A DNA stretch of 64,000 nucleotides from contig JAQGDQ010000046.1 of the NCBI GenBank assembly GCA_030141605.1, positions 1 to 64,000 of the forward strand, given 5' to 3'. Below, in pieces: positions 38,201 through 48,958 of the stretch; positions within the stretch are counted from its first letter, which is position 1, and each line of letters begins with the position of its first letter. A model generated the notes under the pieces. It was not told where the DNA came from. It saw only the letters and a program-made list of their open reading frames with translations, and searched no databases. Made by a program: the position numbers and the translations under genes. Source of the DNA: Tubiluchus corallicola (taxonomy: Eukaryota; Priapulida; Priapulimorpha; Priapulimorphida; Tubiluchidae).

Positions 38201-38206
38201 TTATGA
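20243..38206 (+). CDS. GRIN2: GluN2-type NMDA ionotropic glutamate receptor subunit, complete, 19 exons
   Basis: This encodes a ligand-gated cation channel subunit of the plasma membrane; GluN2 subunits normally assemble with GluN1 and bind glutamate. I reconstructed join(20243..20548, 21156..21386, 24230..24411, 24914..25056, 25677..25817, 26176..26377, 28242..28392, 28536..28762, 29429..29564, 31379..31562, 31783..31908, 32205..32425, 32703..32863, 33197..33275, 34478..34580, 35796..35924, 36098..36207, 36725..36891, 37687..38206). Every intron is GT-AG and all phases agree, giving 3519 nt or 1172 residues. The order is signal peptide, amino-terminal domain, S1, M1, pore loop, M3, S2, M4, cytoplasmic tail. 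Hallmarks are VTLEEHPFVI, CCSGLCIDIL, NGTWNGII, SEVVDF-like RAEVVDF, SYTANL and MTGYGIAF. The S1 loop TGSC...VKC is GluN2-like rather than GluN1-like. The first ATG after a run without one was chosen, and a signal peptide follows it. Pore, gate and ligand-pocket residues depart from vertebrate GluN2. The tail (about 250 residues) is much shorter than in vertebrate GluN2A/B. Confidence 0.95.
23041..23692 (+). repeat. Graded pentanucleotide array in GRIN2 intron 2
   Basis: About 130 five-base units in one register. Consecutive blocks are TGATA x13, TGGTA x7, TGGCA x4, GGGCA x10, GATTA x1, GATTG x8, GATTA x about 73 (one GATTT at 23331) and TATTA x about 14. Most neighbouring blocks differ by one substitution. 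Confidence 0.97.
23970..24040 (+). repeat. Possible tRNA-derived SINE remnant
   Basis: GTGGTATAGCTCAGCAGTT (23975-23993) resembles a tRNA D-arm with box A. The box B counterpart downstream is poor. It lies in GRIN2 intron 2. Confidence 0.2.
28638..31562 (+). other. GRIN2: GRIN2 ligand-binding segment S1 (exons 8-10)
   Basis: S1 begins near residue 487 (FNLTVVTLEEHPFVI) and runs to residue 634. The disulfide-type cysteines CC...C (538, 539, 543) are present. The exon 9 donor is at 29565, so exon 9 joins exon 10 as QINV|NGTWNG, closely matching GluN2. By alignment from memory, R602 equals the agonist-carboxylate Arg (GluN2A R518) and T597 equals T513. The S511 position is A595 and the H485 position is W568. 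The binding Arg argues for a functional amino-acid pocket; the other changes argue for altered selectivity. Confidence 0.88.
31783..32425 (+). other. GRIN2: GRIN2 channel core M1, pore loop and M3 (exons 11-12)
   Basis: M1 spans about residues 642-660 and ends FVFEWLSPYGFN, like the FVFEYFSPVGYN of GluN2. The pore loop is residues 683-705 and reads FWIMYTILFGGSTNF at its core, where vertebrate GluN2 has the Asn-Asn N-site. M3 is about residues 711-735 and contains SYTANLVKFMI. Exon 11 begins in phase 1 and exon 12 ends in phase 0 at a GTGTGT donor. The fold is unmistakably that of an iGluR channel, but the selectivity-filter and gate residues are atypical. Confidence 0.9.
33575..34197. mobile_element. 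hAT-like non-autonomous element in GRIN2 intron 14
   Basis: The 10-bp word AGTGCAGCTT occurs at 33575-33584 and 34188-34197 in direct orientation and brackets imperfect terminal inverted repeats: TGGGTTGCCACC at the left, and AGGGTTACCATC as the reverse complement of the right end. A TSD of about 8 bp and GGGTTGCCA-type ends fit hAT elements. The interior (about 600 bp) has no transposase that I recognise. Confidence 0.55.
34957..35594. mobile_element. pogo/Tigger-like MITE in GRIN2 intron 15
   Basis: The ends are inverted repeats starting CCGTATTTTCCCGTGTATAA at 34959, with its partner ending at 35592; one mismatch is seen over about 27 bp. They are flanked by TA dinucleotides, the Tc1/mariner/pogo target-site duplication. 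The terminal motif is repeated internally at both ends: an inverted copy near 35020-35037 and a tandem copy near 35550-35565. The interior keeps a transposase fragment. Confidence 0.8.
35377..35523 (+). pseudogene. pogo-type transposase fragment (CENP-B-like DNA-binding region)
   Basis: The translation contains NFKGTPNWCFLFMKRNGLSL, then QTRTKLAQ, which resembles the second helix-turn-helix region of pogo/Tigger/CENP-B transposases (the FKxSxxWxxRFMKRxxLSLR pattern). Coding potential stops a few codons later, where the element's right terminus begins. No DDE catalytic region is present, so it cannot encode a transposase. Confidence 0.65.
35860..38206 (+). other. GRIN2: GRIN2 M4 and cytoplasmic tail with heptad segment and C-terminal PDZ-type ligand
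   Basis: M4 is about residues 898-919 (exons 16-17). The tail, residues 920-1172, has a basic stretch with a CGIC pair (exon 17), a HHHC...C cluster at 965-973, and a heptad segment at 977-998 whose Leu/Ile residues follow exact 3-4 spacing with one Thr. A basic patch RKKK, a Ser/Pro/Thr-rich region and an acidic stretch near DTEDEDPKRDD follow. It ends YEFETVL and TGA. ETVL fits the class I PDZ ligand pattern (S/T at -2, hydrophobic at 0), a role also played by the C-terminus of vertebrate GluN2, whose sequence differs. Confidence 0.82.
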
Positions 38207-38301
38207 AATGCATAAACAATAGATTACAAAACAAAAGCTATAAGAGAGCATATTTTAAAAGTATTTATCAAAACGAAGGACTTATTGTGAGTGCGTGTAA
38301 G

Positions 38302-38308
<7 letters not shown>

Positions 38309-38334
<26 letters not shown>
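38309..38334. repeat. (AT)n microsatellite in GRIN2 3' region
   Basis: About 13 AT units shortly after the GRIN2 stop codon, probably within the 3' UTR. Confidence 0.9.
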
Positions 38335-38336
<2 letters not shown>

Positions 38337-40139
38337 GCTAACTAAAGGCCTACACAAAGACTTTATAAACAAAAGAGTTATACCTCTAAGATCACTGAGA
38401 CGTATGAATTCATCGTAAAATCTATTGTGAAGTTAGATCAAAAGATTCAAAACATACATTAGTGATCAATAAGAACTTTGCTATTAAGGTACTGGTGCTT
38501 TAATACAACATTTTTAAGAAGAGAATTAAAAGATTCCAGTTTTTCCAAGAAAAAGATTGGCCACTCACATACATATTGCTACTGTTTAAACAAGCATAAT
38601 ATTGTTAAACTGCTCTTATTAAAATGTTCGAGAGTGGTAAAGATACTGTGGGAAATATACACAACTACCGAATGTAAAAAAGAAATCTTACAAAACTGAC
38701 ACCCATTGTTGTCATAATATTTCAGTTTGTGCTTCCAGCATTATGATCTTAACATTTTAATACAAAGTTTTGCATTATGTGAGTGTTGATCTATGAAGAA
38801 AGCAAGACAAGTCATTTGGTAATCTAGAACCGTGCATCTCTGATATGCCGAATAGGTATTTACTGTTTTCAATCGATCATGTGTAAATGACTGGAAAAGA
38901 GTACTCCTCAATCAGCCACATATGTAAGTGTGTAAATGCATAAAAATAAAAATCAACAATCCTCATACGATGATAAATGCTACAAACAAGAGCATATACA
39001 CCATTAATGGGACTGTTACTATCATCAAGCCTACTATTTCTTTTTTTATTTTGTTAGTATGAAAATGTTGATCATTGTGGCCAAAAGTGGAAATGATTAG
39101 TTTTATTTTTATAATTTTGTAAATACTGCAATTTGTCTCTTTAGGTAAAGAGTTGTTCATGTATCTCTGACAACAAAGAATTTGCAATGTATAGCATATG
39201 AACCATTTCGATTTTATCATTCAAGCAATTTGCCTTGCAAATGCAGAAATTAACTTGATACATGTTGTTTACAAATGCCTTGGAAAAACATACTAGTGTG
39301 TGCTAAAAGAACTGGTGTCTCAATGTTTGGTTTAATAATGGAGTATTTGTGTTCTTTTTTTAAAAACCACTCAGAATTTAGAATCCATTTATTTTCCACC
39401 TGTTAGTAAAAATGTTAGTGCAATATAACTGGGCACTGACCACTCTGAAAATTAAGCACCCTGCACCTGTAACTTACACCTCGTTCAAGAAGAATCTTGT
39501 TTGAACACATATAATAAATTGAACGTGTTCTGACAATGGGTGTCGCGACTTTCTAATGCCGTAAATAAACACCTATAATTTAATGGCACCCTCATACAAG
39601 AATTTAAACAATAGACTAAAAATTCTACTTCAAACACACTCAAGCACTTACAAAATACACTAGTTATTGGCTGCTGTGATTGTGGGGTAACATCAACTGA
39701 ATTTTTTCTGATTTTTTTTATTGCAAATGCCAATCTTCTTCAGTTACAGTTATTTTTATTTAGACAACGAGTAATAATGAACGGTGAAATAGATAACACC
39801 ACTGACTGTTACCAGGCTGCTTATTTATTAATATCCTAAGCAAATTAGAAAAAAGTGATTTTGGAAAAAGTTTTGTTAGCTTGAGAGATACAGACAGACT
39901 AAAATTATTCTTTTTTTTATTTTTTTGCACCTGACCTATCACCATCAAGAATAAAAATGTTAAATGTTCTGACTTCCATGCAATAAATGGTGCATTGAAA
40001 GCTGCGACTTGATATAGAAACTGTATATATATATATATATATAGATGAAAAAAATCATTGATACATAAAATAAATCTTAGAAAAGTGGCTACAGTGCTTT
40101 CCTTCTGAATGTTGAAAAATGCAGACTGCTGCACCAAAT

Positions 40140-40370
40140 TTTCGGGTTTCAAAAAATTCGGGCAAAATTGACACCCAAATTAGGGCAGAATTGCCCTTTA
40201 TATTTTCAGAAAATAAAATGACGCCTTTTTGTATTCGCTATCTGGAACTTAGTAAGGTTGTACTTATTGAAACGGGGGCCTAAAAAATCAGGTGAAATTC
40301 TAAGAATTCGGGCAAAGAATCCTCTGCCCACCCAAAATTCATAGACCCCGTACGCCTATGGGCATCACCA
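40140..40370. repeat. Candidate interspersed repeat with repeated ATTCGGGCAAA words
   Basis: AATTCGGGCAAA occurs twice in direct orientation (near 40156 and 40305), with additional self-complementary GGGCA/TGCCC pairs. The composition differs from the AT-rich flanks. Family unknown. Confidence 0.4.
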
Positions 40371-40993
40371 TCAATGCACTAAATTTTCTCAAATTTTGAA
40401 TGTATTGTAAGCAGTTTTTCAATCCTTATTAAGCGATTTGCCTACACACCTTTCTATACCTTAGATTAAACAACAGAAGTAACAAAGGTTCTACATCTCA
40501 GTGTTTATTGTACAAGGCAAACAGTTGATGCCAGAAGAAGCAGGTTTGGTTCAACTATTAAAACTTTCAGGAAAAAAATTCTCAAAGAAATTATTTTATT
40601 TAGAAATCATTTAAAATAATATTAGACAGTGACTTGATATACAGAAAAGTGTCACTCTAATAGTTTAAGGAATTAATATCTTTTTATCAGCCAAAGTAAT
40701 TGCCATACTAAAATACCTCGTAATATTGTGCGCTTTCCTTAACAATTAAACAAATAAATTTAATTCTAATGCATCAGAAGGATAAACCAATTTTTAACCG
40801 GGACTTATTATATATCACGTTTATGTTAAGAACAAAAAAGTGTTATTCAGACAGCCCATTTTTTCTAGTTTCAGTATAACAAACAGAGTACCTGAAGCAT
40901 CTACTGTAAACTTACAAAACATACAGTGCTTCTTCATCTAGATTACATGAACAAATGTGCAGTGTATTTTTTCTGTGCTTGCACTTTAAGGTA

Positions 40994-43546
40994 TTATATT
41001 TTCCCGGGAAAACTTCCCTTTTCTCGCTGCTCATCCCATTTTGCTACCTGAAGAAAAAATTAAAACAAAATATAACTAAAATTTTATCTACTGTGTTTTT
41101 ATATCTTAGTCTGAAAGCGCTTCAAAAACAGTAGAAAATTTCTATGGACGAATAAAAGGAACGACATTATTCTTAAAATCGTTTTGCAAGACCTCAGAAG
41201 AGCTTTCTTGAATTCAATTAATGAGAATGACAAATCCACACTGTGCCAAAAACATGAACAAACAGCTGTCTAATATAATTAATAATCTCAAAAGTTACAA
41301 TGTTTTTAAATATAACTTCAAGAGCAAATTTCCATTTCATTATAATGATAATTTTTCTTGAAAAAAAAAACACAAGACAATGTTTAATTGACATAGCTGG
41401 AGGCAGATATGCAAATGTAAACTCAACAGAATAATCAGTGCATAAAGCCATTAGCAAATAACAACATCTGTTAAAATCACATGCTTTGCATGACTTGGAA
41501 GAAATAAAGAAAGCAAAAAAAGAGAAGTTTTTAAATGACTTATGTTTGGTTGTTATGGTAACACATTCCACTGTTATTAATGACGAAGAATTACTTATGT
41601 GTATCAGGCTAATAAAAGCAGACTTTCACTAACTCCGAAGTTGGCACTGGGTTTTGATTTAAATAACACTAAAAACATTTAGGTATGTATCTTCACATTT
41701 CGTGGGCAAAAAGTAATTATGAGATTTAAGACATGAGAGTGCTCTCCAGAGACTTGTCACCTTTAATGCGCAAAAATGTCACATTTTTAATTACAGAAGT
41801 GGTGAATCAGTCAGTGACAGAAATGACTGAATAGTCATTACATAATGTTGCAAATTTCTGTCGCACAGCTTCATTCATCATTCGTAGCATAGACATGATT
41901 TCAGAAAGTGTCTATATTTATAAGACATACACTGCCAAGATCGCTATACTACACAATGTTAAATTAAAATTAACCATCACTGCAATAACTAAAAGTCAAG
42001 ATCAGTTTGCTTTACATAATTACATTAACTTTCAGTCTTAACCTTGCAAACCTTTCACACAGTTAAGTGTAACTTTATCACAAGTTTGGTTTTCTTTAAG
42101 AACACCAAATTACGAAATAGTTTCATGATTTGTGAAGAATCTTGACTAAAGAAATTTCAAGAATGATACTCCTAAATATCATAGACAGATGATTCAAACT
42201 GCTCAGCATCGCTGAACAGGATCATGAAGGGAACGGCACAAATTATAAGCACACCCAATTTAATTTATTCGACTCTTTGCACAAAAGTTGAATAAATATT
42301 AATCTAAACTAATGAAACCATCGTTTAACCACCTAAAAGCTCTTTACTAGTAATAAAATCATATGAATTGATATTTTCCATTCAAGTTTGCTTTGATTCA
42401 CTGAACTATATGCATTATGCTACAATCACACTGATTATTTACTAAAAATTAGACCTGCTTTTACAATTAGGTGCTTGTCTGGGCATTAAATATTTTTACA
42501 TACATAATATGATTTATGTTTAACTTACATGTTATAATAATGTATAATATATACAATATTAGAGTGGCAAATTAGGATAAAAAAGAAATAAATTTATGCA
42601 ATACACAAAAAATAAAAACTTATAAAGTGCCATATAGAAAATAGATATTGCAATTGTATATCTAAGTTGTACAAGCAAATGGTGACAAAAATAAACTTGT
42701 ATATTTCATCTCCTAAGAACAAACTACTAACAACGCAACTTCCTATGAAAAGCAGATCTGCCATGTAGGGAGAAATGCGGTACATATGTTGCAATTTAGG
42801 TATGTCGGAGTAAAAGATAATTAACTTACAAATTCAAATGGACACAGTGAATTAAAAACCCTCTTAAAGTAATCACATGGTGCATAATCCTCTCCTTTCG
42901 CTTTTATGCAACGGTGGTAGTCCACATAGTTCTGCCAGCAGTTGCTGAAAATAAATTTTAAAAATGGTAGATGAACATATAACTGAGTAATTATTTGTAA
43001 TATGCATTACACATTAATCCCAAAAACTTCTAAACTTAAACAGACCAACCATTTTGTTTTGTAGGCATAATTATCACATTTTGCAATGATTATGGCTAAC
43101 CCAGCGACAGACCTCTCACAGCTACATAATTATAGCAAAATTTCCAGGTCAAGTTAAAATAATCAATTTCTCTATTGAAAAGGTTAATATGACCTATTAC
43201 AATTTTAAGTTGTTAAGATAACACTTTAATTTCCTTCCACTCAGACATAACACTTCACAACAGAAATATCATTAAAATTTAACAAACACAAAAATTGTTT
43301 GTAAATAATTTTTTATTAAAAATTTAAGCTGTGGAAATTATTTAATAATAAAGAAAAATAATACATTTAATAGTTTTAGTACAAGAGTAGCACACATTAG
43401 TCAAATAAAGCACTAGGTTTACAGAGTAAACAGTACAGAAGCAACATAAAAATTAATAAATTATACCGGGTTTGATTCTGGTTGGGAAATCGGGCATCGA
43501 ATGGAGCTGTGCGCAGCTTGATCTGACTAGCATCCACAGTAGACAT
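40994..43546 (-). CDS. COX6B: Cytochrome c oxidase subunit 6B, complete, 3 exons
   Basis: This is the nuclear-encoded subunit VIb of respiratory complex IV, which sits on the intermembrane-space face of the inner mitochondrial membrane. The CDS is complement(join(40994..41047, 42830..42944, 43467..43546)): 249 nt, 82 residues, against 86 in human COX6B1. Exon 1 encodes MSTVDASQIKLRTAPFDARF, followed by PNQNQTR. Exon 2 encodes NCWQNYVDYHRC and later CDYFKRVFNSLC, giving the CX9C and CX10C twin-cysteine pair that forms the disulfide hairpin imported by the Mia40 pathway. Exon 3 encodes WDEQREKGSFPGKI and TAA. All junctions are GT-AG with consistent phase (2, then 0). It has no presequence, as expected. 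A TTAG acceptor-like site just upstream of the ATG (near 43562) suggests an extra 5' UTR exon. A candidate AATAAA on this strand lies at 40595-40600. It is convergent with GRIN2 and divergent from TSC2. Confidence 0.97.
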
Positions 43547-46500
43547 GCTAAACAGTTTGCCTAACAATTATAAAATAAACAAAAAATAATAAATTTAACA
43601 AAAATGGCAAAATTAATATCATTTCACTATTACATCAGTACAGAAAAAAGATAAGACGTTACATTACATAAAGTGGTGAGTGGTAACAACATTGCTAGAC
43701 AATATCTGTGTGGTAAGAGAGACTGGCTGATTCTCTGTTTATTATCCTAAACTAAATATAAGAATGCACTCTTGAGAATGGCTGCCATTAGATGGCTAAT
43801 GGTCAAAACAGTAAGTTTATCAATTAGCAGACCATCTGTTGCACACATTTAACTATTTCACTATGTTTTGGGGCATTAGTATACTAATAAAATAGCTGTG
43901 CTAAACTTGCAAAATGTTCATTCAAAGGAAACATAAAGCTTTAGGTTTTCATATGGTAAAACTGCCACAAATTGTAATACATCAGTTTTTGTATGTTACA
44001 AAAGCAAGACAGTAGGCAATAGTTCAATGATAATCTGCAGATGAATAATCAAAAATACATTGTACAAAGTATCAGAAAATGACAGTCTGCTATGCTTAAA
44101 AGTTAAACACAAGTAGCTATAAATGTATTTTTAATACTCAAATCATTATTTCTTACTTACTGTTTTATTAATTCTTTCTGTTCTTATTGTCAGAAATAAA
44201 AAATTAACAAAGTTTTTAAATAATTAGGTTTTTTCTGCTTATCTGTCCAGATAATAATAATTCTTTCCTTAATAATAAATTCTTCATTCGAATTATTTTC
44301 ATAAAAACTCCCAAATGACACTGTTTTTAGCGAGAGTGTCATCAACATAGCGGCATCCTCGTAATAACATGAGAATGAAAGCTTTTTGTGATGTGGCACC
44401 CAGATGCTTCTTAGACAGCAAGACTAAATTAAACTACACTGTAAACATTACAGTCTTGCGTAAGCAGGGTCTTGTTAAGTGTCCACACCGACTAGGAAAT
44501 GACACAAGGTTTCATTAATATAGAAATGTAGTAAACATGGCAAGCTTAGCTTACTGGCCTATGGGGACTGGTATGCAGACAACTTGTGCCTGTTCTCGGG
44601 CAGTTTTGCTGGAATTTGTTAGAAGACCATTGTTAAATTTGCATCTTGATAATACTAATCAAGATGCATTGGTTTACTCCTAATGGAGTATGTACCCAGG
44701 GGAGTATTAAGACATTATGACATCTTAGGCTGATAGTGATCAGTCCTGCCTAAGATGGTTATTTATATAAAAGGTTCAATTTACCAGTGCTTATGCTCCA
44801 TTAGTACCACCATTACCTACGCAGTTATTGTTAAGTGCCTGTAATTATCATGTATTTGCATAGTGAATGTATAATGCAGGTAACACAAATGCTTGAGGTG
44901 CAGTATCTTTTATCTATTAATTGTGCAATCTGTATAATATATAATTGAGCAAACTATATTTGTTTGTTATATAGTGCTTATATAAAATCAGACTCAGTAA
45001 TTGATTGTGGTGTGCTATAACTACTGGTATTCTCAGTGTAATCTGGACATTGATTGCATCTACAATTACCTCTCCAAATTTTTTCGAATCTCCAAGAAAA
45101 ATCAGAAAAACTAGCTGGTCTATTCAGACTTATAATCAGATATTCAACAAAACTGAGGAAACATGCTACACTGCCAACATTAATTGTTTTCCAGTCTACA
45201 ATGTAATTTATGAAACTGCTATAGTATTAGCTCTTATAACATTCCCAGTGACGGAAAAGAACTTAACTGACTACACTACAACATGATAATGTTAGCAGAG
45301 GTAGTACTATAGGATGCAGCACCTATTCTCATCAGTTGTATCTTATAAATGCTTACATTCCTAATTGCAAAAAGTATTAGTAGAAAGTAAAATCACAAAA
45401 AGTACTATAATGAAGTTGGTAAAATGTGGGACTTTTCTGAGCAGAACTATAAGAATAAAAAATTTTAATGCTCAATCCCCAAAAATCTGGCACCCTAGGC
45501 TACCTACTAGTTAGTCTAATAGTTAATATGCCCCTGTATGCACCACTAAGTTTACTAGTTAGCCAAGTTTACTAGTAGTAGTACGCCTCGGCATTGCTTA
45601 AAACCATAAAGGTGTAATAATTGCACATTTCCTTTACATCTCATAAACGTAATATGACTCTACGTGCATAGACAACTGCCTCAAATATAATCTTTACTGC
45701 AGTATCGGTCCCCAGAATCCTAATAACATGTTTTCATAATTACAACTTATTATTAAGTATATTTTGTAGGCTGTACAATCTGTTAAACCGAGACGAGCAA
45801 AATTGCACGTACAATTTTTAACAAAAATCTAGACAAAACTCTGACGACCGTTAAAGCGTTTAACGTAGGCTTTACGTAGCCTTAGATATCAAAGTTTTGA
45901 AGTTATGTCAGCACAGACTAAAAAAAGGCAAACTTACTCAATTCGTGAAAAATTTAACACCTACAACCTGTTTGACTTTCACCTAATTTCTTTAAATTAG
46001 TAAATCAAGGAAATCGATATTGTTGCCATCTACCGGTTATTTAAATAAGTGTGACTTTAATTTAGGTGAACTTTATTACCATATTGAGTCTCCACTGAAG
46101 AAATCAAATGTCTTAGTATATTTATGCACCGGATAACACGATTACTTGGAAAAACACATGTACTGTATAATTACAGACAACAAAATCAGCAAAATAAGTG
46201 AAGTAACAGCTAGAATACGACACTAAAATTATACATAAATGTAGACGCATTAATTAAGGCTCCCATATTTTGCTGTTGGCATGCCATTACTTGGGGTAAA
46301 GCTTTAGCCTCCACCTTAAAATTGCTAGTCACAAGACAAAACTTGTGAAGTTTTTAAAATATTAGCACATTACTTTTTTGCATAGCAAATTGGTGCCAGG
46401 TCAGGTGCCATGGTAACTATAATAGTATAATTTGAAGTCAAATACAAACTATTGAGTAAGCAAGATAACAGTTCTGTAGTTTAAACTGTTGTTTGTAAGT

Positions 46501-48958
46501 TTCAACTATCTTGCAGTGAGATTTTAGTACTGCTGATTGATAGGACTTGGAAAGCTAGCTTATATGCTGCTGCAAAATCAGTAAGTATTACCTTATCTTC
46601 ATAGCAGTAGGCCTATTTATAGAATGAGATCTCAACAATAACAGCTATTGCATTTACACATGCAATTACACCTGAACATTCGCTCTGAGTATCTGAGTTT
46701 GATGAAATGCATATCATAAATTGCCGTGCATGAGACGGCAAGGCACATGGAAATAATATTATCTCAAGTAATAGATATATTGGGACTTTGATGATTATTA
46801 GAATGTGGAACAGTTTTGTCATTAATAAGGAAAGGGAATATCCAAAATTTTTCTGTTAAAATTATGAGAAAAGGACATTGTAAGCAAAAATTTATGTCCC
46901 TTTGCATGAAAAAGTGCCACACAGATTATATCTACCGGTCTTTGAAGATTTTCAAGCCCCGCTTAGTTTTAAATTATAAAAAATAACTTAGTGCTGATCA
47001 TAATTAAAGTGATATGATAATCCTTAAGTAAGTGATATATATATTGTGTATTTGCCCACACAGCACAACTTTAAATATCAATTACATATAGTTCCAAATG
47101 TAGTTCATTTTAAATCAGAAATTCAGCTAATTTTGTCAGTATATTTTAATTCATAATCTGTTATGAGTTTTGCTTCTGGCAAAATGTGCAAAGTAGTTTT
47201 AGATTAGCTTGAGCTTTGCTGTGTTTTGGTTGCTTTTAATCACTTGGCTCTTGTTGCTATTTATTTTAACTATGCATACTGTTTCACTATTATGAACATT
47301 TTCAGTTTCGTTTGTTTGACAATGTTTACATTTAACTTAGTTATTTATTGGCCTAATTCATTATAACAATTGTTCTCGATATCCTCTTTGTTCATAACCT
47401 TTGCTTTTGTTTTTGTTGCCTGACGTACGTTGTTGTTAATACTCAAGTTATACACTTGTGTTAATGTTAAGGTCTTTAATTTTAAAATTTGAACTATTTC
47501 AGATTGGATGACTTTAATAAAATCAATTGAATTGAATTGGCGCCTGGTTCAGCCGTATCATATAATACCTATGGCCGCAGCAAAGCCATGGACTTTGCAT
47601 AAAGCTGTTGTTAACTTAATTCCAAGATATCCACTAATGCACAGTCACGTGTGTAATATTGTGGAAGAAGATGTGAAATTCCAGAAAGTTTGATGAAATT
47701 AAAACTGGTAATATATGTAGAGGGCATTAAACATCGGCACTGCAAATGACGTTTTAAAACACTACGTTTATCATCTTTGCAGCCGAAGCGTTGTTCCTTG
47801 GGACTTTAGCGGGTGAAACTATCTGTCTTGTTGCCTGAAGTTTTAATTTTTCATAGTAATTTTGGCTTCTTAGACTTAAAGCATGATTGACGTGAAGCAG
47901 ACATATGTCTGTGTCTATGTTCCACTTGTTCACTACACGGCGTGAGAAAAATGTACTTTAGTTCTTGCATAGGGTTTAAACGGTTTCTTAGAATTAACCG
48001 CAAGTGGGTAATAGAGGTGCAACCTTGTAGTTGTACTATAGTTTATCACAGCTAACGCGGTTGTCTGCATTTAAGTACTTGAATACCTCATTCAGGTCAG
48101 CTGTTTCCCTTTTCTGTTGGAGTGAACATATCTCAGGATGCAAATCGGCAGTATAACATAACTGCAGACAATTACTTACCTTGAGTAGCATCAACTTGTA
48201 GTAGTTGTACAGGACTTTATGGTCGTATGTTGCCCTCGCATTTGGCATTCTTTTGTTGTATCTTGATGTAATACTAATACTGCCCATGTGTGCGAAATAA
48301 AATGATTCTTACCTTGAGCTTTCTGCAATCTCTAGATGTCAGATTGTAGTAATGGTTACCATACTGCACTAGAGTATTCAAGTAACGGTGGCATATAAGT
48401 TTTAGAGAGATTTAACACCTACTTACCAGTTAACAAAACATCTGTTAATCAATCCAATCATCCGATTCGCCTTATTGCATATGCTAGTGATATGTGCAAT
48501 GGGCAAATTCATGTTCACTAGCACATTGGCCTTCTGTGTAACATTTTTGCCTTGTGTCAAAATTTAAATGCTATATAACACCCTTACTGTGATCATTGGG
48601 AATTAGCAGTGTGTTGAATTTTCACATAATAATTAAAAAAGAGTAGAACAAGGAAAGGGATTGATTTATTTGTGTATTTTCTACTTTTATGTTAATTACT
48701 ATTCAATTTGCTTTGTTTGGATCTTTTTTCTAGTTTTTTTCTCACCATTCTCTTGTTTCTGATTCCTTCCTGTCTCAAATTTTGTTTTTTATGCGTGCTG
48801 CTTTAGGTTAGGACTATTGCATTAAATTTACAACTTTCACTGACACAGTGTTTAGATTAGTAATACTCGCCATTACTCACTAATAGGTTGCATTACTAAT
48901 CGTTAATGAAAAATTTTTTTTGTTCTTTTTTTGTTAGTGACTGAGGCCTGCTATCAAC
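43547..48958. other. Divergent intergenic region between COX6B and TSC2
   Basis: About 5.4 kb, likely holding both promoters and 5' UTR exons. A TTTTTTGTTAG acceptor at 48937 implies that TSC2 has at least one upstream non-coding exon. A CpG-richer patch at about 45780-45900 and a segment at 47500-47620 stand out from the AT-rich background. The frame at 45005-45286 (+) has no recognisable domain. Confidence 0.5.
44640..44668. repeat. Short perfect hairpin, 11-bp arms
   Basis: TGCATCTTGAT and ATCAAGATGCA flank a 7-base loop. There is no T run or other sign of a known element. Confidence 0.7.

Larger units (their letters stand above)
38207..40993. other. Convergent intergenic region between GRIN2 and COX6B
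   Basis: It should hold both 3' UTRs. A candidate GRIN2 polyadenylation signal AATAAA is at 38945-38950. It also has (AT)n at 38309-38334, (TA)n at 40024-40042 and an ATTCGGGCAAA-rich repeat at about 40140-40370. No further gene seen. Confidence 0.5.

Noticed and set aside
45005-45286. 93-codon open frame upstream of TSC2
   Set aside because: No domain, no splice evidence and AT-rich composition like its surroundings.
47508-47693. 61-codon open frame preceded by an acceptor-like TTTCAG
   Set aside because: It has no known family and does not connect in frame to TSC2. At most it could be part of a 5' UTR.
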